Part shown: in pieces, positions 28,513 to 37,832 of the stretch
How positions within the stretch are numbered: the stretch's first letter is position 1
Layout of the letters: each line of letters begins with the position of its first letter
Notes under the pieces: generated by a model
What the model saw: only the letters and a program-made list of their open reading frames with translations
Told to the model about the DNA's origin: nothing
Database searches by the model: none
Position numbers and translations under genes: made by a program
Origin: Lignipirellula cremea
Lineage (GTDB): Bacteria > Planctomycetota > Planctomycetia > Pirellulales > Pirellulaceae
Assembly: GCF_007751035.1 (NCBI RefSeq)
Contig: NZ_CP036433.1
Span: 3,825,001-3,889,000, forward strand
Direction: 5' to 3'
Length of the DNA stretch: 64,000 nucleotides

Positions 28513-30207
28513 ATGAAGTTTGCACCACTGCTTTGGACGCTGGGCTGTGCGCTCGTCGCCGGATCCCGCCTGTCGCCGGTTCCTGCCATGGCGAACCCTG
28601 CCCTGGCTGGCTACGCCAACTACGAAACCTTGACTGCCCGGATTCAAAAGCTGGGGGAGTCGCCCCTGGCGACGGTCCGTAGTCTGGCTGTTACGGCCGG
28701 CGGTCGCCAGGTTTGGCTGATCACGCTGGGCCAGGGCGAAGTCGATCGCAAGCCGGCGATACTGTTAACCGGAGGCGTGCACGCCCCGCACCTGCTGGGG
28801 TCGGATCTCGCGCTGGCGATCGCCGAGAAGATCGTCGCCGACGCTGCGGAGAGCGAGAAGGTCGCCGCGTTCCTGCAGTCGCATACGCTGTATGTTATTC
28901 CGCGGCCGAGTCCCGATGCGGTGGAGAAGAACTTCCAGCCGCCCTATTTTGAGCAGACCGGTAATGCCCGGCTGTCCGACGACGATCGCGATTTTGAAAG
29001 CGGCGAGGATCCGCCCAATGATCTCAACGGCGACGGCTGGATCACCATGATGCGGGTGAAAGATCCCGCCGGCGATTACATGCCTCACCCGGACGATGAC
29101 CGCGTGCTGATCAAAGTGAACCGGCAAGCGAACGAGCGCGGGTCGTACCGGCTGTATGTCGAAGGCGTTGACGACGACGGCGACGGCCAGTGGAACGAAG
29201 ACCCAGGCGACGGCGTGGATTTCAACCGGAATTTCCCGTTCGAGTATCCGTACTTCAAAAAAGGGGCGGGAGCGAACGCGATTTCGGAAGTGGAGAGCAA
29301 AGCAGTCGCCGACTTTGCGTTTGATCATTTGAACATTGTCGTGCTGTTCACTTTCACGCCGGAGGAGAACCTGCAGCATCCCTGGAAGCCGCATCCGCCC
29401 AGCGAGAAAGAGCGGATCAAAACGAAGCTGCTTTCCGACGACGCCCCGTACGTCGATTTTATCGCTTCGCGATACCGCAAGCTGTTCAAAGCGGACGGTG
29501 CGCCCGAGCCGCCCCCGGGAGCCGGATCGTTCAGCGAATGGGGATACTTCCAGTATGGTCGCTGGTCGCTGGCCGCCCGCGGCTGGTCGCCGGCGGTGGT
29601 GAAGCCGGCCGGGGAGGAGAAGGAGTCGTCCGAGAAGCGGGGTGCTGCCGATCTGCAGCGTCTGCGCTGGCTGGAGCAGCAGAAGATCGACGGCTTTGTC
29701 GACTGGAAGCCGATCAATCATCCTGACTTTACCGATGCGCAAGACGTCGTCGAAGTGGGCGGCTTCAAACCGTTCTATGACCTCAACCCGCCGGCCGACC
29801 AGGTGGACGCGCTCGCGACGACGCATGCCCGGTTCCTGGTGGAACTGGCCGGAACGTTCCCGCAGGTGGTCATTCAGAGGGTCCAGGTCGATGCGCTCGG
29901 CGGCGGACTGCATCGCATCAAGGCGGAGTTTCTCAACCAGGGTTACCTGCCGACGATGTCGGAGATGGGCCGTATTACGGGGCATGCACCGCCTGCGATC
30001 GTGGAGATCGATCTGCCAGCCGGGACCACGTGGCTGCAGGGGCATCGCCGCACACAACTGTCGGTCATCGCCGGCGGTAATGCCCAGCAAAAAGAGGAAT
30101 GGCTGGTGCGATTGCCGGCCGATGCGCCGGCAGCGGCCGTGCTGAAACTGCGCTGCGGCAGCTTTGCCGACAGCCAGACCGACTTGAAATTCTCCCCTGC
30201 CCCGTAA
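28513..30207 (+). CDS. M14 carboxypeptidase-like protein, zinc site lost
   Basis: 564 residues with a signal peptide (1-27). The overall sequence follows the M14 zinc carboxypeptidase fold and is clearly homologous to the next gene. Zinc ligands are expected as HxxE plus a later His. Here the first motif reads GGVHAPH (H90, with H93 where Glu is required) and the third ligand is T282 in VLFTFTPEEN where the paralogue has YHNAGG. The substrate-binding NR pair (N238, R239) and the VEVGGF glutamate are kept. With two of three ligands changed, peptidase activity is unlikely; a binding or regulatory role, perhaps with its active neighbour, is more plausible. Two Asp-rich loops at 166-180 and 220-235 (DLNGDGW, DDDGDGQWNED) resemble calcium-binding loops. 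Confidence 0.85.
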   Translation: MKFAPLLWTLGCALVAGSRLSPVPAMANPALAGYANYETLTARIQKLGESPLATVRSLAVTAGGRQVWLITLGQGEVDRKPAILLTGGVHAPHLLGSDLALAIAEKIVADAAESEKVAAFLQSHTLYVIPRPSPDAVEKNFQPPYFEQTGNARLSDDDRDFESGEDPPNDLNGDGWITMMRVKDPAGDYMPHPDDDRVLIKVNRQANERGSYRLYVEGVDDDGDGQWNEDPGDGVDFNRNFPFEYPYFKKGAGANAISEVESKAVADFAFDHLNIVVLFTFTPEENLQHPWKPHPPSEKERIKTKLLSDDAPYVDFIASRYRKLFKADGAPEPPPGAGSFSEWGYFQYGRWSLAARGWSPAVVKPAGEEKESSEKRGAADLQRLRWLEQQKIDGFVDWKPINHPDFTDAQDVVEVGGFKPFYDLNPPADQVDALATTHARFLVELAGTFPQVVIQRVQVDALGGGLHRIKAEFLNQGYLPTMSEMGRITGHAPPAIVEIDLPAGTTWLQGHRRTQLSVIAGGNAQQKEEWLVRLPADAPAAAVLKLRCGSFADSQTDLKFSPAP

Positions 30208-30246
30208 CTTTTGCCCTGCGGCGTTTTCGCGGGAGGAGCTTCTTTG

Positions 30247-31995
30247 ATGAAATATCTGGCCGGTTTTCTGCTGTTGGTCTGTGCGATCTGTCTGCGTCCC
30301 GCAACCGCCGCCGAACCGTTCGAATACCACGCTCTGGGCGCGCCGGCCCGGCCGCAGGTCGATGTCAACTGGAACCGCTATCGCGACTACGGCCAGGCGA
30401 CGAAGCTGCTGCAGGATCTGGCCAAGGCGCATCCTGACTATGTGCGGATGCAAAGCCTGGGAAAAACGTACGGCAAACGAGAGATGTGGCTGCTGACGAT
30501 CAGCGATTTCGCCCACGGCGACGTCGAAGAGAAGCCGGCGTTCTGGATCGACGGCGGCATCCACGCCAACGAAATCCAGGCGGTCGAGGTCGTACTGTAC
30601 ACGGCCTGGTTCCTGCTGGAAAAACGCGGGGAAAGCGAGCAGATCCAGCGTCTGCTGAAGGAACGCACCTTCTATCTCCTGCCGATGATGAGTCCCGACG
30701 CGCGGGACGCCCACTTCCATGAACCGAACACCACGCACTCGCCCCGCAGCGGATTGCGGCCGGTCGACGACGATGGCGACGGCGAAGTCGATGAAGACGG
30801 CGCCGACGATCTCGACAAGGATGGGCATATCACGCAAATGCGCGTCCGCGACAAGAATGGCCGCTGGAAGGCGCATGAGAAATTTCCCGAACTGATGGTC
30901 CGCGTCCCCGACGGCGAGCGGGGCGAATTTACCCTGCTGGGTGTCGAAGGGCTCGATAACGACGGCGACGGCGAAGTCAACGAAGACAGCGACGGCTATT
31001 ACGACCCTAACCGCGACTGGGCCTGGAACTGGCAGCCCGGATACGTGCAGCGCGGGGCGTGGCGGTATCCGTTCTCGGTGGAAGAGAACCGCATGGTGCG
31101 GGACTTTATCGTCGCCCATCCGCAGATCGCCGGCGCTCAAACGTACCACAACGCAGGCGGCATGATCCTCCGCGGACCGGGGGTGAAAACCGACCGTTTT
31201 GATGCTTCGGACATCGCTGTGTACAACGCGCTGGCGGAGCCCGCCAAGAAAATGCTGCCCGGTTATCGCTACATCAATGTGGCGAACGATCTGTACGAAG
31301 TGTACGGCGGTGAGTTCGACTGGTTTCACCAGATGCAGGGGGTGTTCACGTTCAATAACGAGTTATGGACTCCGTTCAACTTTTTTCGCGAACACGATGG
31401 CGGCGGCTTCTTTGGCAGTGCGGAGAACCAGCACCTGTTCAACCAGCGATTGCTCTTTGGCGAGGCCTTGTCGCCGTGGCGCGAAGTGGATCACCCGCAG
31501 TACGGCCGGATCGAAGTCGGCGGGTTCCGGAAGAATTTCCTGCGTCAGCCGCCGTCGTTCCTGCTGGAGGAGGAAAGCCATCGCAACATGGCGTTCACCC
31601 TGATCCATGCGGACGAGATGCCGCTGCTGCAGATTGAATCGGCCTCGGCCCGCTCGCTCGGGCAGGGACTGGTGGAAGTCACAGTCGCGATTCACAATCC
31701 CAAAATTACGCCGACCCATGCGGCCGCTGACGTGAAAAACCGGATCACCCGGCCGGACCTCGTCACGATCGAAGGCGCCGATCTGCAGGTGTCCGCCGGC
31801 ATGCAGTCGGAAGATTCTCTGTTCCGCAAGTTCGACGAACAAATCCGTCGGCCGGAAAAGATTCAGGTGGAGAATGTGCCGGGCAGAAAGACGGTCTTCG
31901 TGCGGTGGCTGGTCACCGGGAAACCGCCGTTTCAAATCCAGGTGAGCAGCATCAAGGGCGGCCAGGCCGAAGCGAAAATCATTACCCTTGACTAG
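30247..31995 (+). CDS. Secreted M14-family zinc carboxypeptidase
   Basis: 582 residues, start supported by GGAGGAG upstream of the ATG at 30247. Signal peptide 1-23. The zinc ligands are all present: H106 and E109 in DGGIHANE and H301 in TYHNAGG; N255-R256 bind the substrate carboxylate, and the Glu of GRIEVGGF (about residue 420) is the likely general base. M14 enzymes cleave C-terminal residues of peptides or of peptidoglycan. Asp-rich segments at 172-195 and 235-252 (DDDGDGEVDED, DNDGDGEVNED) look like calcium-binding loops inserted into the catalytic domain. It begins 39 bases after the inactive paralogue, so they probably form an operon made by tandem duplication. Confidence 0.88.
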   Translation: MKYLAGFLLLVCAICLRPATAAEPFEYHALGAPARPQVDVNWNRYRDYGQATKLLQDLAKAHPDYVRMQSLGKTYGKREMWLLTISDFAHGDVEEKPAFWIDGGIHANEIQAVEVVLYTAWFLLEKRGESEQIQRLLKERTFYLLPMMSPDARDAHFHEPNTTHSPRSGLRPVDDDGDGEVDEDGADDLDKDGHITQMRVRDKNGRWKAHEKFPELMVRVPDGERGEFTLLGVEGLDNDGDGEVNEDSDGYYDPNRDWAWNWQPGYVQRGAWRYPFSVEENRMVRDFIVAHPQIAGAQTYHNAGGMILRGPGVKTDRFDASDIAVYNALAEPAKKMLPGYRYINVANDLYEVYGGEFDWFHQMQGVFTFNNELWTPFNFFREHDGGGFFGSAENQHLFNQRLLFGEALSPWREVDHPQYGRIEVGGFRKNFLRQPPSFLLEEESHRNMAFTLIHADEMPLLQIESASARSLGQGLVEVTVAIHNPKITPTHAAADVKNRITRPDLVTIEGADLQVSAGMQSEDSLFRKFDEQIRRPEKIQVENVPGRKTVFVRWLVTGKPPFQIQVSSIKGGQAEAKIITLD

Positions 31996-32555
31996 GGGGA
32001 ACGGCGGCTTCTTTCCCCTTGGCCCCGCCCGGGGGCAGGCGGGGCGGGCGGTCTTGGCCGCAGGCGGAGTCGGGAACGCTTGTTGCCGGGTGGAAACGCA
32101 CCTGTCTCTTGCCCAGGACGCGGGGCGAATTCTCCCTGGAAAGGGCTAAAAAAAGGGGAGTTTTGCAATTTCCTTTTCTGCGTCGTGGCCGTATGATCCA
32201 AAGAACAAATAGAGAGCCGCCTCAAGGCGTTATCGCAATAATCCCTTTGACCGGAACATGCGGAATTCGAGAAACTTTGGCAAATTTCATTCCAGTCCCC
32301 AAAGTTCGGCTAATTTGACCTTTCGCAACCGTCGAATTGGATTAAGATGCGACATTGTGTCCTCGTCGGCTCGTCCGTCGAAATGCTCGGAAGAGGCTGG
32401 CTCGCCTCCCCCTGCTTTGGCGGGGTCCGTAGTGGCGATGTCACCCCATTTCCCTCCGCATCATCCTTCCGTTGCACTCTGTTTTTCTTAGTCGTTTGAA
32501 CCCCTGCCCGTGTCAGCGAGGTGACTGAACACGTGGCGCACGCAGTGGCGAAATT
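31996..32555. other. Intergenic, 560 bp, upstream of the EF-G gene
   Basis: A GC-rich hairpin (GCCCCGCC at 32022-32029 with 32038-32045, 8-base loop) lies about 30 bases after the carboxypeptidase stop and may end that transcript. Further on, TAAGAT at 32343-32348 could be a -10 box for the EF-G gene but the nearest TTGACC (32315) is 22 bases away, too far for a normal spacer. No gene is seen. Confidence 0.45.
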
Positions 32556-34646
32556 ATGAACCTGGCCCATTTACGCAATATCGGCATTTCAGCGCACATT
32601 GACTCGGGTAAAACGACGTTAAGTGAGCGCATTCTGTTTTACGCAGGCCGCATTCACAAGATGCAGGAAGTGCATGGTGGAGGCGGAGCGACCATGGATC
32701 ACATGGAGCTGGAAAAAGAGCGCGGTATCACCATTACCAGCGCCGCGACGAGCCTGTCGTGGAAAGATCATCCGATTAACCTGATCGACACTCCCGGCCA
32801 CGTGGACTTCACCGTCGAAGTGGAACGCAGCTTGCGCGTTCTCGACGGCGCCGTGCTGGTGCTGTGTGCGGTCGGCGGCGTGCAGTCGCAGTCGTTGACG
32901 GTTGATCGCCAAATGAAGCGCTACCATGTGCCCCGTCTGGCGTTCATCAATAAAATGGACCGCACCGGCGCCGATCCGCTGCGTGTCGTTCGTGAAATCA
33001 AAGCTCGCCTGAAGTCCGACGCCATTCTGATGCAATGGCCGATGGGCCTGGGCCAGGATTTCGTCGGCGTGATCGACCTGGTAACCATGAAGGCCTTCAC
33101 CTTTGATGGCGACATGGGCGAAAAGGTCATCGAATCCGAGATCCCGGCGCAGTACCAGGAACCGGCGGAGACCGCGCGTCACCAGATGCTCGAAGCACTG
33201 TCGATGTATTCCGACGAACTAATGGAACTCCTGCTGTGTGAAGAAACGCCCAGCCTGGAACTGATCCAGACCGTCACCCGGCACGCCGTGCAGCAGCAGG
33301 ACGTGACCCCGGTTTTCCTGGGAACGGCCTTCAAGAACAAAGCAGTGCAGCTGCTCCTGGACGCGGTCCTGGCTTATTTGCCGTCGCCGCTGGAACGGGA
33401 AATTAAAGCGAAGTCGTTCGAAAACACCGAAGAGCCGGTGATTCTCGAATCCGACCCGAAAAAGCCGTTCGTCGGCATGGCGTTCAAGATCGTCGAAGAT
33501 CCGTACGGCCAGCTGACCTTTACCCGCATTTACCAGGGTTCGATCAAAAAAGGCGAAACGTACTACAACCAGCGTACGGGCCGCAAGGAACGCTTCAGCC
33601 GTATTTTGCGGATGCACTCTGACAAACGCGAAGAAATTGATTCGGCTTCGGCCGGCGATATTGTGGCCGTCATTGGTATCGACGCCGCCAGTGGTGACAC
33701 GTACGCCGCGGAAAACCAGTACTGCGCTCTGGAAAACATCTTTGTCCCCGAACCGGTGGTGAAGATGGCGATCCAGGCTCGCGATCGCGGCGACTCGGAC
33801 AAACTGGGCAAGGCATTGCAGCGTTTCCGCAAGGAAGACCCCACGTTCCAGGTGTTCACCGACCCGGAAACGAACGAAGTCGTTATGGCCGGCATGGGCG
33901 AGTTGCATCTCGACGTGTACCGCCAGCGTATCGAACGCGAATACAAAGTCGGCGTCGAAGTCGGGGCGCCCAAGGTGAGCTACCGTGAAGCTCCGACCAA
34001 AAAGTACGAGTTCAACTACAAGCATAAGAAGCAGACCGGTGGTTCGGGCCAGTTCGCCCATATCGTCGGTTACATTGAACCGTTGGGTGAAGACGAAACC
34101 GAAACCTTCATCTTTGAAGAAAAAATCGTGGGCGGACGTATTCCCAAGCAGTACGTGCCGGCCATCGAAAAAGGTTTCCGCAACTCGCTCGACAAAGGTC
34201 CGATGGCCCAGTATCCGGTGGTAAGCACCCGGGTGTTTGTCAGCGACGGTTCGTACCACGAGGTCGATAGCTCGGAAATGGCGTTTATGATCGCCGCCCA
34301 GGGCTGCTTCCGGGAAAGCTTCCCGAAATGCGATCCCGTGCTGCTCGAACCGGTGATGAAGGTCGCCATCTGCGTACCGGATGAATTCCAGGGCGCCGTG
34401 GTCGGCGACATTCCGACCCGCCGTGGTTTGATCACCAGCACCGACGCCCGTGGCGACGGTACGATGGATATTGAATGTGAAATCCCGCTGTCGGAAACGT
34501 TCGGTTACGCCGACGATCTCCGTAGCATGACCAAAGGTCGCGACGAGCACAGCATGGAACTGCTGGGTTATCGCCGTGTGCCGGCCCACATCCAGCGAGA
34601 AATCGTGGAAGAACGTCGCCAGGAGCGACTGGTCGGCTCCAAGTAG
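32556..34646 (+). CDS. fusA: Elongation factor G, spirochaete/planctomycete/mitochondrial type
   Basis: 696 residues, full length. It moves tRNA and mRNA on the ribosome using GTP. G1 is AHIDSGKTT (residues 13-21), G3 DTPGHVDF, G4 NKMD; domains II to V follow, ending with [21 protein letters not shown]. The P-loop has DSGKTT instead of the usual DAGKTTTT, and the switch I region reads [22 protein letters not shown]. Those differences match the spd/mtEFG1 branch known from spirochaetes, planctomycetes and mitochondria. Such genomes usually carry further EF-G paralogues, so this one may share or specialise the work. The gene is not in a str operon: no ribosomal protein or EF-Tu gene adjoins it. 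It ends at a clear terminator. Confidence 0.95.
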   Translation: MNLAHLRNIGISAHIDSGKTTLSERILFYAGRIHKMQEVHGGGGATMDHMELEKERGITITSAATSLSWKDHPINLIDTPGHVDFTVEVERSLRVLDGAVLVLCAVGGVQSQSLTVDRQMKRYHVPRLAFINKMDRTGADPLRVVREIKARLKSDAILMQWPMGLGQDFVGVIDLVTMKAFTFDGDMGEKVIESEIPAQYQEPAETARHQMLEALSMYSDELMELLLCEETPSLELIQTVTRHAVQQQDVTPVFLGTAFKNKAVQLLLDAVLAYLPSPLEREIKAKSFENTEEPVILESDPKKPFVGMAFKIVEDPYGQLTFTRIYQGSIKKGETYYNQRTGRKERFSRILRMHSDKREEIDSASAGDIVAVIGIDAASGDTYAAENQYCALENIFVPEPVVKMAIQARDRGDSDKLGKALQRFRKEDPTFQVFTDPETNEVVMAGMGELHLDVYRQRIEREYKVGVEVGAPKVSYREAPTKKYEFNYKHKKQTGGSGQFAHIVGYIEPLGEDETETFIFEEKIVGGRIPKQYVPAIEKGFRNSLDKGPMAQYPVVSTRVFVSDGSYHEVDSSEMAFMIAAQGCFRESFPKCDPVLLEPVMKVAICVPDEFQGAVVGDIPTRRGLITSTDARGDGTMDIECEIPLSETFGYADDLRSMTKGRDEHSMELLGYRRVPAHIQREIVEERRQERLVGSK

Positions 34647-34707
34647 TCTGTGCCGCCAGGCGGGGCCGGTTCCTTGGACTGACTCAACCAGGCGACAACC
34701 AACATTC

Positions 34708-34745
34708 AAAGCGGGCGATGGCGTTTAGCTGTCGCCCGCTTTTTT
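34708..34745 (+). terminator. Intrinsic terminator after the EF-G gene
   Basis: AAAGCGGGCGA (34708-34718) pairs with 34732-34742 over 11 bp, loop of 13, and runs into six T residues (34740-34745). Confidence 0.92.
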
Positions 34746-34830
34746 CATGCGCCGTTACACGCCCCGCGTGTGGTCTTCCTGACAAATGTGCGGCAGTCGC
34801 GGTCGGTTAAATGGCTTTGCCGGGCAGAGC

Positions 34831-34839
34831 TGCTATAAT
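34831..34839 (+). promoter_or_regulatory. Extended -10 promoter for the radical SAM gene
   Basis: TGCTATAAT is a perfect extended -10 element (TGn then TATAAT). It lies about 59 bases before the ATG at 34898, just downstream of the EF-G terminator, which is where a new promoter is needed. The -35 region is poor, as extended -10 promoters allow. Confidence 0.55.
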
Positions 34840-34897
34840 CAATCGGTAATCAACCCTCCTGGTTTGCCGCCCGCCTGACAGTCTGAGGTTTTCTGCA

Positions 34898-36169
34898 ATG
34901 TACTTGCGTATGGCCAAACGGATGCTTCTCGAAACCGACAAGCGTCTGCTCTGGAAATTATTCTGGAACATGGGCGTCAAAGGCTTGAACTCCGTCCAGA
35001 AACATAAGCGCCGACTCAAGCGGGGCGAGTTTTTCCCGCCGTATCTGTACATCTCGATCATTAACAGCTGTAACCTGCGTTGCCAGGGTTGCTGGGTCGA
35101 TGTGGCCGCCAAGCAGGAGAAGATCGATCTGGCGGCCATGAACCGGATGATCAACGAAGCCAAGGCGATGGGGAACACGTTCTTTGGCCTGCTCGGCGGG
35201 GAGCCGTTCATGCACCCGGAGCTGATGGAAATCCTGGCCGCCCATCCCGAAGTTTACTTCCAGGTGTTCACCAACGGGCATTTCATTACCGACAAAGTCG
35301 CCAAAGAACTGCGACGACTGGGCAATGTGACGCCGCTGATCAGCGTCGAAGGCAGCGAGATCATCAGCGATGAACGTCGCGGCCGCAAGGACGTTTTGAA
35401 CAAAACGATGGAAGGGCTGCAGAACTGTCTCAATAACAAGGTGATGACGGGCGTTTGCACCAGCCTGTGCCAGTCGAACTACGACGACCTGCTGAACGAC
35501 GCCTGGATTGATCGCCTGATTGAAATGGGCGTGCTGTACTGCTGGTTCCATATCTACCGTCCCGTCGGTCCCGACGCCGCGGACCGTCTGGCTTTGACGC
35601 CGGAGCAGCAGAAAGTGGCCCGGCAGTTTGTGGTCGACACCCGCGTGAAGAAGCCGATCATTGTGATCGACGCCTATTACGACGCCGACGGCAAAGCGCT
35701 CTGCCCGGCGGCGACCGGCTTTACGCACCATATTAGTCCCTGGGGCGATATCGAGCCGTGTCCGATTATCCAGTTCAGCAAGGAATCGATTCACGATGAA
35801 CGGCCCCTGCGGGAGACGTTCAACAACTCGACCTTCCTGTCGGACTTCCGTCGCCTGGCCGCCGAACACACGCGCGGCTGCATTGTGCTGGAACGGCCCG
35901 ACGTGATTGAGAAACTGGTCGAAGCGCACGGCGCCAAAGATTCCACCGCCCGCGGCACCGCGATGGCCGAACTGCAGGCGATGACGCCGCGTTCCTCGCA
36001 GTACAACCCCGGCGACGAGATCCCGGAACGCAGCTGGGCCTATTGGCTGGCCAAGAAGATCGCCTTCCACGAGTACGGCGTGTACACCAAAAACTTCAAC
36101 GCCGAAGAATGGATCGATACCCGGAACCCGCCCGAAAAGCAGGAACCCGATCTGATCCAGATCAGGTAA
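34898..36169 (+). CDS. Radical SAM/SPASM protein
   Basis: 423 residues. C58-x3-C62-x2-C65 in SCNLRCQGCW binds the [4Fe-4S] cluster that cleaves S-adenosylmethionine; GGEP at about 100-103 follows as in the SAM-binding strand. The C-terminal part contains CPAATGFTHHISPWGDIEPC, a SPASM-like auxiliary cluster region, and further cysteines near residue 328. Residues 1-45 are basic and amphipathic, which may bring the protein to the membrane or to nucleic acid. Substrates of this branch include peptides, cofactors and lipids (compare HpnH-type proteins); nothing in the context says which. It is transcribed alone from an extended -10 promoter. Confidence 0.85.
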   Translation: MYLRMAKRMLLETDKRLLWKLFWNMGVKGLNSVQKHKRRLKRGEFFPPYLYISIINSCNLRCQGCWVDVAAKQEKIDLAAMNRMINEAKAMGNTFFGLLGGEPFMHPELMEILAAHPEVYFQVFTNGHFITDKVAKELRRLGNVTPLISVEGSEIISDERRGRKDVLNKTMEGLQNCLNNKVMTGVCTSLCQSNYDDLLNDAWIDRLIEMGVLYCWFHIYRPVGPDAADRLALTPEQQKVARQFVVDTRVKKPIIVIDAYYDADGKALCPAATGFTHHISPWGDIEPCPIIQFSKESIHDERPLRETFNNSTFLSDFRRLAAEHTRGCIVLERPDVIEKLVEAHGAKDSTARGTAMAELQAMTPRSSQYNPGDEIPERSWAYWLAKKIAFHEYGVYTKNFNAEEWIDTRNPPEKQEPDLIQIR

Positions 36170-36483
36170 TGCGGGTTGGCGTCAGCCAAAAGGAAAGTTC
36201 ACTGCGGAACCAAAACGCAGTTCAATAGAAGCGCTCACCGCGGAGGATACAGAGGCAAAGGAGAGGAGGAAGAGGGAGGTTTTTCCAAGCGACGGATTGG
36301 TGTCGCTGACGAAGCCACTCTCCCTGATTTTCTTTGTAGCGCTACCTGTTTCCGTCCTGTGATGAGGTTTTTCTTCTTCTCTTCTTTTCCCGCGATCCTT
36401 CTGCGGTGAATCCTCTTTCTTGAGAGACGTTCACCGCGCAAGTTCGCCTTTCTTTCGACAGAGTTGATGACGCGCGGAGTCGT
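36170..36483. other. Intergenic between convergent genes, 314 bp
   Basis: Between the radical SAM gene (plus) and the thiolase gene (minus). A long pyrimidine-rich run around 36363-36395 is visible but no stable hairpin, repeat or plausible gene. Confidence 0.45.
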
Positions 36484-37641
36484 CTACAGCCGTTCGAAAA
36501 TGGTGGCGATGCCCTGGCCGACGCCGATGCACATCGTGGCCAGGCCGTAGCGGGCTTCCTGATCGTGCATGGCGTGCAGCAGCGTGGTCGCGATCCGGGC
36601 GCCGCTGGCCCCGAGCGGATGGCCGATGGCGATCGCACCGCCGCGCACGTTGACTTTCTCTTCGTTCATTTTCAGCATCCGCATGCAGGCCAGCGCCTGG
36701 GCGGCGAACGCCTCGTTCAGTTCGATCAGGTCGATCTGTTCCAGCTTCAATCCCGCGCGGGCCAGCGCTTTGCGGGTGGCAGGTACAGGGCCGGTTCCCA
36801 TCACTGAAGGTTCTACGCCAGCGACGGCGGTCGCCAGAATCCGGGCCATCGGTTTGAGTCCCAGGGCGGCCGCCTTCTCTTCCGACATGACCAGCATGGC
36901 GGCGGCGCCGTCGTTCAAGGGGGAACTGTTGCCGGCGGTGACAGAGCCAATTTTGGGCATAAAGGCCGGTTCCAACGCGGCCAGGGCTTCCATGCTGGCG
37001 TCGGGCCGCACGCACTGGTCGAAGTCGTACAGCATCCGTTCGCCCGCTTCATTCCGGCCGTAGACGGGGACCATCTCGTTTTTGAAAGAGCCCGCAGCCT
37101 GGGCGGCGGCCGCTCTTTGATGGCTGCGGAGGGCGAACGCGTCCTGCTGTTCGCGTTCGATCCCCTGGGTCTGCGCCAGGAACTCGGCCGTGACGCCCAT
37201 CATGAGAGCGCCCTTGCTGGTCCGTTTGAACAGCTTGGGGTTCAGGTTCAGGCCGTGATCCATCGGCAGGTGTTGCATGTGCTCCAGTCCACCGACGATG
37301 TGGACGTCTTCTGCTCCGGCGGCAATGCTATGCGAGGCCTGGTTGAGCGCCTGGAGGCTGCTGCCGCACAGGCGGTTGATGGTGGCTCCGCCCGTTTCGA
37401 CAGGCAGGCCGGCCATCAGGGCGACAGTGCGGGCGACGTTCAGCCCCTGTTCGCCGGTTTGCTGGGTATTTCCCATGATGACGTCTTCGATTTCCGCCGG
37501 ATCGATGCCGGTGCGTTCGATCAACGCCTCAACGCAGGCCGCAGCCAGATCGTCAGAGCGGACATCGCGGAAAATTCCCTTATCACGGTGCGAACGCCCC
37601 ACGGGAGTGCGGACACAATTGACAACAACGGCGTTCTTCAT
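36484..37641 (-). CDS. fadA: Thiolase (acetyl-CoA acyltransferase)
   Basis: 385 residues, the normal thiolase length. It cleaves 3-ketoacyl-CoA with CoA (beta-oxidation), or condenses two acyl-CoAs. The nucleophile C92 is in [23 protein letters not shown] supplies the catalytic His, and [13 protein letters not shown] near the end the second Cys. The central part has [15 protein letters not shown], as in FadA-type degradative thiolases. No fadB partner lies in this window, and the next upstream gene on the same strand (ALDH7 type, 190 bp away) would more likely be in lysine or fatty-acid catabolism than in one operon with it. Symbol given from motif likeness; a biosynthetic (PhaA-like) role is not excluded. 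Confidence 0.88.
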   Translation of the reverse strand: MKNAVVVNCVRTPVGRSHRDKGIFRDVRSDDLAAACVEALIERTGIDPAEIEDVIMGNTQQTGEQGLNVARTVALMAGLPVETGGATINRLCGSSLQALNQASHSIAAGAEDVHIVGGLEHMQHLPMDHGLNLNPKLFKRTSKGALMMGVTAEFLAQTQGIEREQQDAFALRSHQRAAAAQAAGSFKNEMVPVYGRNEAGERMLYDFDQCVRPDASMEALAALEPAFMPKIGSVTAGNSSPLNDGAAAMLVMSEEKAAALGLKPMARILATAVAGVEPSVMGTGPVPATRKALARAGLKLEQIDLIELNEAFAAQALACMRMLKMNEEKVNVRGGAIAIGHPLGASGARIATTLLHAMHDQEARYGLATMCIGVGQGIATIFERL

Positions 37642-37832
37642 GATTTCTAATCCCGATCAAATCCAATAAACCGAGTACTTGAGCAAAAGGTATTCTCGCG
37701 GAAAGGACCGCCGAATCAAGAACGGCCCCGCGAGGCGGTTCGCAATTCGACTGCTGTTTTCCGTGATTCGCCAGACGAAAAAAACAACGTCGAACGCCTG
37801 GCAACTGGTTTCCCTGGCTATGCGGCGGTGCG

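Noticed and set aside
28765..31329. 854-codon open frame antisense to the two M14 genes
   Set aside because: Crosses the gap between two well-supported genes and mirrors their Asp-rich loops; a codon-bias artefact.
32315..32348. TTGACC and TAAGAT as a promoter of the EF-G gene
   Set aside because: A 22-base spacer is too long for a normal sigma-70-type promoter.
33219..34709. 496-codon open frame antisense to the EF-G gene
   Set aside because: Shadow of a strongly conserved gene.
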